The translations under genes were made by a program, and so were the position numbers. A stretch of DNA of 64,000 nt from JAJRZL01 sp964557855 (GTDB lineage Bacteria; Zixibacteria; MSB-5A5; GN15; FEB-12). Shown here piece after piece: positions 37,901-45,787 of the stretch (position 1 is its first letter; the number at the start of each line of letters is the position of its first letter). Location: positions 1-64,000 of the forward strand of contig CAZLBP010000018.1 of assembly GCA_964557855.1 (NCBI GenBank), written 5' to 3'. The notes under the pieces are model-generated. The model saw only the letters and a program-made list of their open reading frames with translations. It searched no databases and had not been told where the DNA came from.

Positions 37901-38806
37901 ACGGAAGTGATGTTGAGGGACGATGCTTACGAAGGTCCGATTGATATCGGGTTCGCCTTCCCCTACTACGACAGCAATTACACGCAGTTGTATATCGGCT
38001 CCAACGGCGTTCTTACTTTTGGGTCCGGGACGCCGGCCAGAATAAATACGCTGTTGCCGTACACGAGCGCGCCGAACAACATGCTGGCGTTGTGGTGGGA
38101 TGATCTCGATCCCGAGGAAAGCGGTCATATTTACTACTACCATGACGCAGTTACGGGTCGCTTCATTGTCAGTTTTGTAGATGTTCCCAACTACCAGTAT
38201 CCGAGCGGAACAGGCTCACTGACTTTTCAGGCCATTCTCTACCCCGACGGCCGAATCACGATGCAGTACGGCACGATGGATCCCGGCAGTGACGGCGAAG
38301 GCCTGACCAGTGCTTCGATCGGTATCGAGAATGTCTATGGCGACGACGGCCTTCAGGTTGTCTACAACGCACCCTATATGCACAACAATCTGGCAATCGA
38401 GTTTACAGTCGTGCGCTGGCTGTGGGTCCAGCCGGCCGGCGGCCTCGTGGAACCGTACAGCTCCGCCACGGTGAATGTTCATTTCGATGCGGCCGATCTG
38501 ACCGATGGGACGTACAGCGGACAGTTGAGCATCACTACCAATGACCCGAACTTCCCCAGCACGACTATCCCGGTCTCTCTGACCGTTCAGAACTTCATCT
38601 GCGGTGACATTAACGATGACGGTGAGGGTCCGAATATCGAGGACGTCACGTGCATGGTCGACTACCTGTTCAAGGGCGGTCCGGAACCGCCGGTCCTGGA
38701 AGCGGCCAATGTCGACGGCGTTAACGGTACGGAGATTGACGTATCTGACTTGTCCTACCTGATAGATTACATGTTCCGCAGCGGCCCGGCACCGATCTGT
38801 CAATAG
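34943..38806 (+). CDS. Secreted C25 (gingipain-like) cysteine protease with dockerin-like C terminus, copy 2
   Basis: 1287 residues from ATG 34943, with GAGAGG six bases upstream; the longer frame to 34862 begins with 27 basic residues and is unlikely. Signal peptide MRKNVITVVATVMLLAPALM, propeptide, then the C25 domain with LLVGDHTQVATPY, NYCGHGSTTSW (His429) and SVACVNGDFDG (Cys462), the classical gingipain motifs. C-terminal Ig-like domains and the WIDSDDPGG domain are strongly similar to copy 1. The dockerin-like module ends PAPICQ. The pair is a tandem duplication that diverged most in the catalytic half and in the number of Ig repeats. A clear terminator follows. Confidence 0.9.
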   Translation: MRKNVITVVATVMLLAPALMGSPTGTVDVVVEESNDSRIVVRYEVNDFVKEEVQINGQTFYTVTCPEEGVLLEAGEPALPKICRSIIIPDDARMEVNIVSAKYTDYARTPVAPSKGNLLRTVNPDDIPYTLGPVYQTAEWYPGEVVNLREPHIQRDYRGTVIDLYAFQYHPEKQTLRVYESITIEVVHAGSGVHNILTRNSAEIKLVPDFDLMYERRYINYSQLSQRYTPVMESGDMLIITYDAFHPYLDPLVQWKRQKGIKTTVVDVSTIGNNSTSIKAYIQNFYNNNDLAWILLVGDHTQVATPYASGGASDPSYAKLAGSDNYPDAFVGRFSAENTGHVETQVERTVAYEMTPVSTAWLHKGTGIASNQGPGHNGEYDNVHMDYIRNDLLAFTYTHVDQIYDPTATSSQVSAALNEGRSIINYCGHGSTTSWSSSGFSSSHVNALTNTDMLPFIISVACVNGDFDGYTCFAEAWLRATSGGNPSGAIATYMSSINQSWSPPMYAQDEAVDLLVAEAKTTFGGLCFNGSCYMIDVNGAGGVEMYDTWHIFGDPSVQVRTDIPADLNVSHESVVLFNFTEFDVTVAGEEGALCALYHNGVLYGAAYTEASGAATIPISEALPIGEAITLTVTAFNANPYIGSVQVITPDGPYVIYNDNTINDLGIINGEVDAGESVLLGLQLKNVGPDDALEVTAALTTDDLYVNIADDNEYYGTVSGNDGIGYVVDGFAFDVAQDAPHGHLISFEVNVTGNSRLLWTSSFSLPVRAIGTLSMDPILADSLVGGDSCVLPIRVHNVGSGDLHITFTSPDDWIYCGGGEHVVAPNDSTDCHITLNSSGMVPGDHLGTVQYVTDDPGHPDGDIPVDLHIYLPACNIPQTSVDGSVAAGEEVVEPLVIDNNGPGRLTYSIGCQSFDPVTKREAPAEVASMPEPLGYRPTDGDKSGAVAPLYAASDRGHGGPDMYGYSWIDSDDPGGTAFLWVDISGLGTEVMLRDDAYEGPIDIGFAFPYYDSNYTQLYIGSNGVLTFGSGTPARINTLLPYTSAPNNMLALWWDDLDPEESGHIYYYHDAVTGRFIVSFVDVPNYQYPSGTGSLTFQAILYPDGRITMQYGTMDPGSDGEGLTSASIGIENVYGDDGLQVVYNAPYMHNNLAIEFTVVRWLWVQPAGGLVEPYSSATVNVHFDAADLTDGTYSGQLSITTNDPNFPSTTIPVSLTVQNFICGDINDDGEGPNIEDVTCMVDYLFKGGPEPPVLEAANVDGVNGTEIDVSDLSYLIDYMFRSGPAPICQ

Positions 38807-38840
38807 ACCGCATAGCTAGTTATCATCTTACGAGATGTAC

Positions 38841-38870
38841 AGCCACCCCTGAGCAATCAGGGGTGGCTTT
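38841..38870 (+). terminator. Intrinsic terminator of the C25 gene pair
   Basis: A 12-bp perfect stem AGCCACCCCTGA/TCAGGGGTGGCT with loop GCAA, followed by a short TTTCT run. Confidence 0.8.
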
Positions 38871-39002
38871 CTAATGCACTGCACAATATCCTTGACTTCT
38901 CCGCCCCGAAGTGTTATCAATCACTCAGAGTGCACATGTGACGACAGAGACCTATACAGTCATTACGGAGAGACATAGGCTTGCAGTACAACGGAGGTAG
39001 AT

Positions 39003-40313
39003 ATGAGAAAGAGTTCACTGATTCTGATAGCGGTTATCCTGATGTTGGCGGCTCTCCAGGTCGAGGCGCAACCCTGTAAGAAATCAGGCGCAGGCATTGA
39101 GTACTTCGAATATCCAAGCCAGTTAGAAGTTCCCGCTGTGCGGGCTTCTGCGGACCAGTGTCTATTATTCAATCATACTGACCTGGATACGCTCTACGGG
39201 TTCTCATCGGCGTGGATCGAGGGAGACCAGGTGATTTCCTATTTTGATCCATCATCCTGCGGTACGCCGATCTACCCGTTCGAAATTGAATCAGTCGAGT
39301 TTTTTCTCTTTGCCCCCGACGCCTCGTACGACTGGCCGGTGACACTTGATGTTGTAGTCTATGATTTGCAGGTATCGGGCGATCCTTGTTTCGGACCCCT
39401 CAACGAGCTGTGTCGGAAGACGGTCGTGTGCGATGAGAGTACATTCGAGTTTCCGAACACCGGCACGGTGACGTTTGACACGCCCTGTTGTGTCACCGGG
39501 CCATTCTATCTCGGCATCGAGTATACCGATCCCGGTCCGGGACCGTATCCATCGGTGGTGTTCGACACCAACCCGCCGGATACATGCGACGTGTTTTACT
39601 ACGTGAAGGTTTGCGAAGAGTGGTTCGGCTCGTATGCCTATTGGGTCGAGAATCCGGGTTACCCGTTCTTGTGGGTCAACGGTGAGACGCAGTCCTTGAA
39701 TTGCTGCACCGATGCCGACAATGATCTCGTGTGTGATGATGTCGACAATTGCCCCGGCGTAGCCAACACCGATCAATCAGACGTCGATTCTGACGGTATC
39801 GGTGACGTGTGTGACAACTGCCCTGATAACTTCAATCCGGGGCAAGAAGATACGGACGGCGACACGTTTGCTAATGCTTGTGACAACTGCCCGAATGACG
39901 CCAACCCGACCCAGACCGACACCGACGGTGACGGGATCGGTGATCTGTGTGACGCCTGTCCCGATGATCCCTTCAATGACGCGGACAATGACGGTTTCTG
40001 TGCCGGTGATGATAACTGCCCGGGTGTCTACAACCCGTTGCAGGAAGACAGCGACATGGACGGAGTCGGGGATTCTTGCGAAGTGTTTTCAGGATGCGTG
40101 GGGATGCGCGGCAACGTGGATGGTTTTCTTAATGACGACATCAATGTCGCCGATCTATCATACCTGGTCGATTATCTTTTCCGTGGCGGTCCTCCCCCGC
40201 CCTCGTCGGAGGAAGCTGATATTGACGGTGATGGTGATATCAACGTCGTCGACTTGACATATCTGGTTGACTATCTGTTCAAGGGTGGTCCGGCGCCGAC
40301 GCCGTGTCCGTAG
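39003..40313 (+). CDS. Secreted protein with thrombospondin type 3 repeats and dockerin-like C terminus
   Basis: 436 residues with an ATG at 39003 after GGAGG. The signal peptide ends near VEAQPC. Residues 50-235 form a Cys-containing beta domain of unknown family. Residues 238-360 hold five to six thrombospondin type 3 repeats (DSDGIGDVCDNCP, DTDGDGIGDLCDACP), which bind calcium in stacked loops. The dockerin-like module ends PAPTPCP. A structural or linker role at the cell surface is likely. It is separated from the protease pair by a terminator and is probably an independent transcript. Confidence 0.85.
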   Translation: MRKSSLILIAVILMLAALQVEAQPCKKSGAGIEYFEYPSQLEVPAVRASADQCLLFNHTDLDTLYGFSSAWIEGDQVISYFDPSSCGTPIYPFEIESVEFFLFAPDASYDWPVTLDVVVYDLQVSGDPCFGPLNELCRKTVVCDESTFEFPNTGTVTFDTPCCVTGPFYLGIEYTDPGPGPYPSVVFDTNPPDTCDVFYYVKVCEEWFGSYAYWVENPGYPFLWVNGETQSLNCCTDADNDLVCDDVDNCPGVANTDQSDVDSDGIGDVCDNCPDNFNPGQEDTDGDTFANACDNCPNDANPTQTDTDGDGIGDLCDACPDDPFNDADNDGFCAGDDNCPGVYNPLQEDSDMDGVGDSCEVFSGCVGMRGNVDGFLNDDINVADLSYLVDYLFRGGPPPPSSEEADIDGDGDINVVDLTYLVDYLFKGGPAPTPCP

Positions 40314-40400
40314 GGCCTGGCGTGTAGGCATCGGGTCACACTCACTACTGCGTAGCGACCGGGACCCGACGCAACGAACCGGCGATGGGCGACGAAGAAG

Positions 40401-40420
40401 GGCAGATGTGGACATCTGCC
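40401..40420. repeat. Palindromic repeat GGCAGATGTGGACATCTGCC
   Basis: A perfect 20-base palindrome-like hairpin with nine-base arms in the gap between two convergent genes. Near-identical copies lie at 27741-27760 and, imperfectly, at 26498-26519. It could act as a terminator-like structure, but no T tract is present. Confidence 0.7.
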
Positions 40421-40544
40421 GCCCACTGTCATCTCCTGGTTGGCGACGTGGTCTTGTACCGTACAGATTCCGCCGCAAGCGCTGGGGCACCCGGCCTCAG
40501 TGATTCATAACCCTCAGCATAAAACACGACATCCACCGATGATG

Positions 40545-41885
40545 TCAGGCGTATATCCCCCGCAGGTGCACTACCTCCACGACGCGAGTGATGGCCAGCA
40601 TGAAGGCGGCTATGCGGAGGCTCACTTTGTGTTCCTCCGACATGCGCAGGACATCGTGGAACGATGCGACCACTTTCTCCTCCAGGCGGCGGTTGACTTC
40701 CTCCTCACTCCAGTAATAGCCGATGCGGTTCTGGACCCATTCGAAATAGGAGACCGTCACGCCGCCCGCATTGGCCAGGATATCGGGGATGACCGTAATG
40801 CCCTTTTTGTCCAGAATATCATCGGCATCGGGGGTAGTCGGTCCGTTGGCGCCTTCGGCCAGGATTTTGCACTTGATCGAGCGGGCATTGACCTTGGTGA
40901 TCTGGTTTTCCAATGCTGCCGGAATAAGAATGTCCACTTTGGCCGTCAGGACCTGGGCGGGCTCGATGATTTCCGCACCGGGATAGTCGAGAATGGTTTT
41001 GTGCGTGGCCACGTAGTCCAGCAGGTTGAAGACGTCGATGCCGTCCGGCTTGTAAATAGCGCCGTTGACGTCGGAGATATGCGTAACCTTGACGCCGTGT
41101 TCATGGAGCAGCCGGGCGGCGACGGAGCCGACGTTGCCGAAGCCCTGTACGGCGGCCGTGCAGTCATCGAGATGCATACCGAGATGCCTGACGGCCTCGC
41201 GGACACAGATGACAACTCCTCGCCCAGTGGCTTCGAGGCGACCCTGGGAGCCACCCAGGACAATCGGTTTGCCGGTGACGACCCCGAGTTCGCAGTGGCC
41301 GGCTTTCATGGAGTACGTATCGAGGAACCAGGCCATGGCCTGCGGACCGGTGCCGACGTCGGGCGCCGGGATATCGGAGTCGGGGCCGAAAACATCGCTC
41401 AAGTCAGCCACGTATCGTCGTGTGAGGCGTTCCAGTTCGCGGTGAGACATCTTGTTCGGATCACACACAATACCGCCTTTGCCGCCACCGAAGGGGATGT
41501 TGACGACGGCGCATTTCCAGGTCATCCAGGACGCCAGGGCCTGAACCTCATCCAGAGTCACATTGGGATGAAAGCGGATGCCGCCCTTGGCCGGGCCACG
41601 GGCGATGGAATGCTGGACGCGATAGCCGGTGAACATGCGGAAGGAACCGTCGTCCATCTTGACCGGCAGGTTCACGATGGTGGCGCGTCGGGGCATCTTG
41701 ATGAACTCGAGAATGACCGGATCAAGTTTGAGTTTCTTGGCGGCAGCGTCGAATTGCTGCATGACATTTTGAAAGACCGATATGGGGATCGTGAGATTTC
41801 GGCGCTGAACTACCGACCGCGGATGAATCGATACTTTGGTCTTCTTTTTACCGGTCGTGTTTTTCGAGGATGAACTTTTAGGCAC
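40545..41885 (-). CDS. gdhA: Glutamate dehydrogenase
   Basis: 446 residues from GTG 41885, with GGAAGGG upstream. YRVQHSIARGPAKGGIRFHP and PFGGGKGGIVCDP hold the substrate- and catalytic-lysine motifs; PAPDVGTGPQAMAW and AAVQGFGNVGSVAA (dinucleotide site) follow. The enzyme converts glutamate and 2-oxoglutarate with ammonia; coenzyme preference (NAD or NADP) cannot be fixed. The first 20 residues are Ser/Lys-rich and extra compared with most homologues. The start overlaps the end of the glycosylase gene by eight bases, so both may be co-transcribed. Confidence 0.93.
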   Translation of the reverse strand: MPKSSSSKNTTGKKKTKVSIHPRSVVQRRNLTIPISVFQNVMQQFDAAAKKLKLDPVILEFIKMPRRATIVNLPVKMDDGSFRMFTGYRVQHSIARGPAKGGIRFHPNVTLDEVQALASWMTWKCAVVNIPFGGGKGGIVCDPNKMSHRELERLTRRYVADLSDVFGPDSDIPAPDVGTGPQAMAWFLDTYSMKAGHCELGVVTGKPIVLGGSQGRLEATGRGVVICVREAVRHLGMHLDDCTAAVQGFGNVGSVAARLLHEHGVKVTHISDVNGAIYKPDGIDVFNLLDYVATHKTILDYPGAEIIEPAQVLTAKVDILIPAALENQITKVNARSIKCKILAEGANGPTTPDADDILDKKGITVIPDILANAGGVTVSYFEWVQNRIGYYWSEEEVNRRLEEKVVASFHDVLRMSEEHKVSLRIAAFMLAITRVVEVVHLRGIYA

Positions 41886-42510
41886 GATTACCCTTCCTCC
41901 TTACCCGAATGCTGTTTGTTCTCGGCTTGGACACCGACCTGGAATCTCCATCATAGAAACGCCACGGATGTTTCGTACCGACCCGAATGCCGACCCGTTC
42001 GGTCTGCACGACGTGCGGCACATCTTCATTTCGGTCTTCAAGGTACAGAGTGTCGCCGGTCAAATCAATATTATTGTGCTCCCGGGTTAACCCGAAAGCG
42101 CGGCAAAACTTCCCCGGCCCGTTGAGCACGGTGTGCATCTTGGGGACAGCGGCATGAGTATTAACATTGTCAAAGCCGTCTTTCGGTTCAGCAGCGCGCA
42201 GCAGTACGGCCGCCGGGCGACCTTCCGGTTCGGTCACGAAATTGAGACAATAGTACATACCGTAAATGAAGTAGACATAGCTGAAACCGGGTGGACCGAA
42301 CATGACGAAATTGCGCTCGGTCCTGCCTCGGGCGGCGTGACAGGCCGGGTCGCCCTGTCCGATGTAAGCCTCCACTTCCACGAGGCGGGCGGACAGCGTT
42401 CCGTGGGGCGATCGAAACGTGATGTATTTCCCGAGCAAGTCGGGAGCGACTTCGAGCGTGGGGCGGCTGTAGAAGCTTCGGGAGAGTTTGGGGTGCTGGC
42501 GGCGCGGCAT
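41878..42510 (-). CDS. DNA-3-methyladenine glycosylase (AAG/MPG family)
   Basis: 210 residues. LGKYITFRSPHGTLSARLVEVEAYIG, DPACHAARGRTERNFVMFGPPGFSYVYFIYGMYYCLN and LNGPGKFCRAFGL are family hallmarks; Glu in EVEAYIG is the expected catalytic residue and YVYFIYGM forms the base pocket. It excises alkylated or deaminated purines to start base-excision repair. Length is normal. The C-terminal 15 residues are Lys/Arg-rich and overlap the gdhA start. Gene order suggests transcription with gdhA, a chance pairing without an obvious functional link. Confidence 0.92.
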   Translation of the reverse strand: MPRRQHPKLSRSFYSRPTLEVAPDLLGKYITFRSPHGTLSARLVEVEAYIGQGDPACHAARGRTERNFVMFGPPGFSYVYFIYGMYYCLNFVTEPEGRPAAVLLRAAEPKDGFDNVNTHAAVPKMHTVLNGPGKFCRAFGLTREHNNIDLTGDTLYLEDRNEDVPHVVQTERVGIRVGTKHPWRFYDGDSRSVSKPRTNSIRVRRKGNRA

Positions 42511-42541
42511 GGTTTACGATCGAGCCCACCCGTTGAGGAGT

Positions 42542-42702
42542 GTTGAAAAAGCCTCTTTTGGCCGTTGCGTCAGGTCCTGCGAATCCACTCCAGTGGATTC
42601 GTGAGACCTGCCGCTGTTACTCCGCAACGAGTTACGTATCGGGTCAAAATCCCGCTGACGCGGGCTCAGGACCCGACACGATAGTAACCGAAGCTTTTCA
42701 AC
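42542..42702 (+). repeat. Dispersed 160-bp intergenic repeat, copy C
   Basis: It starts GTTGAAAAAG and ends CTTTTCAAC, the best-conserved terminal inverted repeats of the three copies. It holds hairpins GGTCCTGCGAATCC-type and CGGGTC/GACCCG as in copies A and B. Flanks carry CCCACCCGTTG and CCCACCGGGTGGGG. It fills most of the gap between the glycosylase and MBL genes, which has no coding frame. Confidence 0.85.
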
Positions 42703-42748
42703 CCACCCACCGGGTGGGGTACCAAGATTGGAGCCGATGATACTCTCA

Positions 42749-43390
42749 CTAAACCGCATAACCGCCGGTTAAGAACGGGTTGTTGGCACGTTCGCCGCCT
42801 ACGGTTGTTTCCGGGCCGTGGCCGGGGTAACAGACGATCCGGTCCGGCAATGTGAGTATCTTGCTCGTAATAGACTGGATCAGTTGCTCATGCGAACTGC
42901 CGGGGAAATCGGTCCTCCCGATCGAGCCCCAGAAGAGCGTATCGCCGGTGAACAGGATGCCGTTTTGTTCATCGAGATAACAGACTCCGGCGGGAGTATG
43001 CCCGGGTGTTGAGAGGACGCGAAACTGATGCGGACCGACCACGAGCAACTGGTTTTCTATGACCAAATGATCCGGGGGTGGCGCAACTATGGGCTGTCCG
43101 ATCAGGGCCGAGACATTGGCCGACGGATTCGAAAGCAGATCTTCCTCACCCTCGCCTATGTAGACAGGGATTTCATATCGTTTTTTGACCTGTTTTAGGG
43201 CGCCGATATGGTCTCCGTGACCATGAGTCAGCAGCACTGCTACCGGCGAGAAGCCGGATTTTTCTACCTCGCTGAAGATCTTGTCGGCATCAGCGCCGGG
43301 ATCGATAATAACGCCTTCTTTGGCGGTTTCATCCCAGTAGAGATAGCAGTTAACCTCAAACGGTCCGACGACAATGGTTTGCAGTTTCAT
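42749..43390 (-). CDS. MBL-fold metallo-hydrolase (glyoxalase II-like)
   Basis: 213 residues from the ATG at 43390; the longer frame adds 13 residues that are unlike the family. The motif LTHGHGDHIGAL (THxHxDH with a Gly replacing one residue) and TPGHTPAGVCYLD, FTGDTLFWGSIGRTDFPG and CYPGHGPETTVGGER give the complete zinc-binding set of the hydroxyacylglutathione hydrolase-like group. Substrate is unknown; thioester hydrolysis is likely. The gene reads away from prfB, so the two share the divergent intergenic region. Confidence 0.88.
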   Translation of the reverse strand: MKLQTIVVGPFEVNCYLYWDETAKEGVIIDPGADADKIFSEVEKSGFSPVAVLLTHGHGDHIGALKQVKKRYEIPVYIGEGEEDLLSNPSANVSALIGQPIVAPPPDHLVIENQLLVVGPHQFRVLSTPGHTPAGVCYLDEQNGILFTGDTLFWGSIGRTDFPGSSHEQLIQSITSKILTLPDRIVCYPGHGPETTVGGERANNPFLTGGYAV

Positions 43391-43536
43391 ATGTGGAGCC
43401 CAAGTTACACAGCGGGGAGCTTTTGTCAACCGGTTTCGGGATCAGGAGCGACCTTCTTCCTGTTTGAAGTTTATAAACATGTGGAGCAATCCGGCGTTGC
43501 TTAGCCGTTGGAATTCAATACAAAATCGGTAAGGGC

Positions 43537-43566
43537 TTGTGAAAAAAATAACACAATGTGTATAAT
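43537..43566 (+). promoter_or_regulatory. Sigma70-type promoter of prfB
   Basis: TTGTGA at 43537-43542, an 18-base spacer, and a perfect TATAAT at 43561-43566, about 65 bases before the prfB start. Transcription would run towards prfB-pta and the following genes. Confidence 0.6.
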
Positions 43567-43629
43567 TGTCATTGACCGGAGCGTACCATGTTTTTATATT
43601 GGTAGCTTCCTTATGGAGGAATCGAAGAG

Positions 43630-44776
43630 ATGATTACGGAACTTAAATACGGCATTTCCGAACTCAACGAACGGCTCGAAAAGCTAGCGAGGTTTCTTTG
43701 ACCTCGAAAACCGAAAGAAGAGTTTGACGGCCCTGGAGAAGAAGACGACTAAGGCCGATTTCTGGGACGACAACACGGTGGCCCAAGGGGTGCTCAAAGA
43801 AGTCTCCGTGCACAAAAAGTGGATAGATACGCACGCCCATTTGACGGCGGAGTTACGGGATATTCGGGAGTTGACGGAGATGATCGACGAGGAGAGTACC
43901 GGTGAGGTCAAGGAACTGGAGGCCTCGTTGGAGAAAATGTCGAAGGAGCTTGATGATCTGGAGTTCCAGGCTCTGTTGTCGGGTCCGGATGATCACCGAA
44001 ACGCCATTCTCACCATCCATCCGGGAGCGGGCGGGACCGAGTCGCAGGACTGGGCGGAGATGCTTTTCCGGATGTACAACCGCTGGTCGGAACGTCAGAA
44101 TTTCAAAGTGGAGCTGCTTGACCTGCAGCCGGGCGACGAGGCCGGTCTGAAGTCGGCGACGCTGGAGATTACCGGCGACTTCGCGTACGGTTACCTGAAA
44201 TCCGAATCCGGGGTGCATCGCCTGGTGCGCATATCGCCGTTCGACGCCAACGCGCGCCGGCATACGTCGTTCGTATCCGTGCACGTCTATCCTGAAGTGG
44301 CAGATAATGTAGATATCACGGTAGCCGATGAGGACGTCCGGATAGACACGTTTCGGGCCTCCGGGGCCGGCGGGCAGCACGTCAACAAGACATCATCGGC
44401 AGTGCGCATAACGCATATCCCGTCCGGTATCGTAGTCACCTGTCAGTCGGAGCGCAGTCAGCACAAGAACAAGAATTACGCGTATACCATTCTCAAATCG
44501 CGCCTGTACCAGTTGCACAAGGAAGAACAGGCCAGGAAAATGCAGAAATACGAGGATCAGAAGAAGAAGATCGAATGGGGATCGCAGATCAGGTCGTATG
44601 TCTTCCATCCATACAACATGGTGAAGGATCATCGCACGTCGGTCGAAACGGGTAACGTGCAGACCGTAATGGACGGTGATCTCGAACTTTTCATAGAAGC
44701 GTATCTGACGAATCCCGAATTGAATGACAGTGTCGCCGAATTGACCCATTCCCGGGCCGATTCGGATCAACAGTAA
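43630..44776 (+). CDS. prfB: Peptide chain release factor 2 (with programmed +1 frameshift)
   Basis: The ATG at 43630 opens a 23-residue zero frame (MITELKYGISELNERLEKL and on) ending at TGA 43699-43701. A +1 shift at CTT-TGA-C continues as DLENRKKSLTALEKK through the rest of the protein. The second frame has the release-factor body: the codon-recognition region near RLVRISPFDANARRHTSF, the GGQ motif in RASGAGGQHVNKTSSAVRI, and the RF2 end. RF2 reads UGA and UAA stops and releases the nascent chain. The frameshift is the classical autoregulation in which low RF2 favours shifting. pta begins 15 bases later. Confidence 0.95.
43690..43702 (+). promoter_or_regulatory. prfB frameshift site
   Basis: AGGTTTCTTTGAC: an AGG Shine-Dalgarno-like triplet three bases before the slippery CTT, then the in-frame TGA followed by C. 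This is close to the conserved RF2 signal (AGGGGG-TAT-CTTTGAC in E. coli). Confidence 0.9.
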
Positions 44777-44791
44777 CGGAGTAGACAGAGT

Positions 44792-45784
44792 ATGAACGCA
44801 CTCTCGCGCATAAAAGACAAGGCCAGAGCGAAGAAACGCAAGGCGGTGCTGCCGGAGGGGACGGAGCCCCGCACCATCCAGGCGGCCAAGAAGATTCTGT
44901 CGGAAGGGATTGCCGAGCTCGTACTGCTGGGTGACGAGGTTGAGGTCTCGAAGCTGGCCAAAGAGCACGCACTCAATCTCGGCAAAGTAGAGGTGATCAA
45001 TCCGACTCATTCCCCCGACTACAACAGTTACGTGGCCGAGCTGATGGAGATTAGAAAGGCCAAGGGCATGTCCGAAGAGATAGCCAAACGGTTTATGGCC
45101 GATCCCCTGTTTTTCGGAGCCATGCTGGTTCGCCACGACAAGGTGGATGCTTCTATAGCCGGGGCGGTGAACACGACGGGTAACGTCCTGCGAGCGGCCA
45201 TTCAGGTGATCGGCCTGAAGCCGGGGATCAACGTTGTCTCCAGCTGCTTCTTGATGACAATACCGAAGTTTCGCGACGTACATGACAAGGTGTTCATGTT
45301 TGCCGACTGCGCCGTCGTGCCTAACCCGAATGCCGGGCAGTTGGCCTCGATTGCCGCTTCGACGGCAGAAACGCTCAAGTTCCTTCTGGGCGAAGAACCG
45401 AAAGTGGCGCTGCTGTCGTTTTCGACCAAGGGTTCGGCTTCGCACGACGACGTCGGGAAGGTCGTGCAGGCGCTGCAGATCCTCAAGACCGAACATCCCG
45501 ACCTGAAAGTGGACGGTGAATTCCAGGTAGACGCAGCGATCATACCCGAGATCGGTTCTCGCAAGGCGCCGGATTCGGACATTGCCGGTGAGGCCAACGT
45601 CTTGATCTTTCCCGACCTCGATGCCGGCAATATCGGCTACAAACTCACCGAACGTCTCGGCGGCGCGACGGCGACCGGTCCGATAATCCAGGGTCTGGCC
45701 AAGCCGGCCAATGATCTGTCGCGCGGGTGTTCGGTGGATGATATCGTAAACGTTTGTGCAATAGCTACACTACTAAAGGGGTAG
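44792..45784 (+). CDS. pta: Phosphate acetyltransferase
   Basis: 330 residues, the short Pta form without regulatory N-terminal domains. KAVLPEGTEPRTIQAAK, GAVNTTGNVLRAAIQVIG, SSCFLMTIP, ADCAVVPNPNAGQLASIA, LSFSTKGSASHDDVGKV and FPDLDAGNIGYKL are family signatures. It interconverts acetyl-CoA and acetyl phosphate for acetate metabolism. It lies 15 bases after prfB and three before the aminotransferase gene, so it heads a metabolic part of the same transcript. A phosphotransbutyrylase reading of the same fold is less likely given the motifs. Confidence 0.92.
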   Translation: MNALSRIKDKARAKKRKAVLPEGTEPRTIQAAKKILSEGIAELVLLGDEVEVSKLAKEHALNLGKVEVINPTHSPDYNSYVAELMEIRKAKGMSEEIAKRFMADPLFFGAMLVRHDKVDASIAGAVNTTGNVLRAAIQVIGLKPGINVVSSCFLMTIPKFRDVHDKVFMFADCAVVPNPNAGQLASIAASTAETLKFLLGEEPKVALLSFSTKGSASHDDVGKVVQALQILKTEHPDLKVDGEFQVDAAIIPEIGSRKAPDSDIAGEANVLIFPDLDAGNIGYKLTERLGGATATGPIIQGLAKPANDLSRGCSVDDIVNVCAIATLLKG

Positions 45785-45787
45785 TTC

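Noticed and set aside
6087..40313. A classical cellulosome
   Set aside because: No glycoside hydrolase or scaffoldin with multiple cohesins and a cellulose-binding module is visible; the tagged proteins are mainly proteases and binding proteins.
18864..42702. CRISPR array from the spaced repeats
   Set aside because: Only three long copies lie 7-16 kb apart, one inverted, with no regular short spacers and no cas genes.
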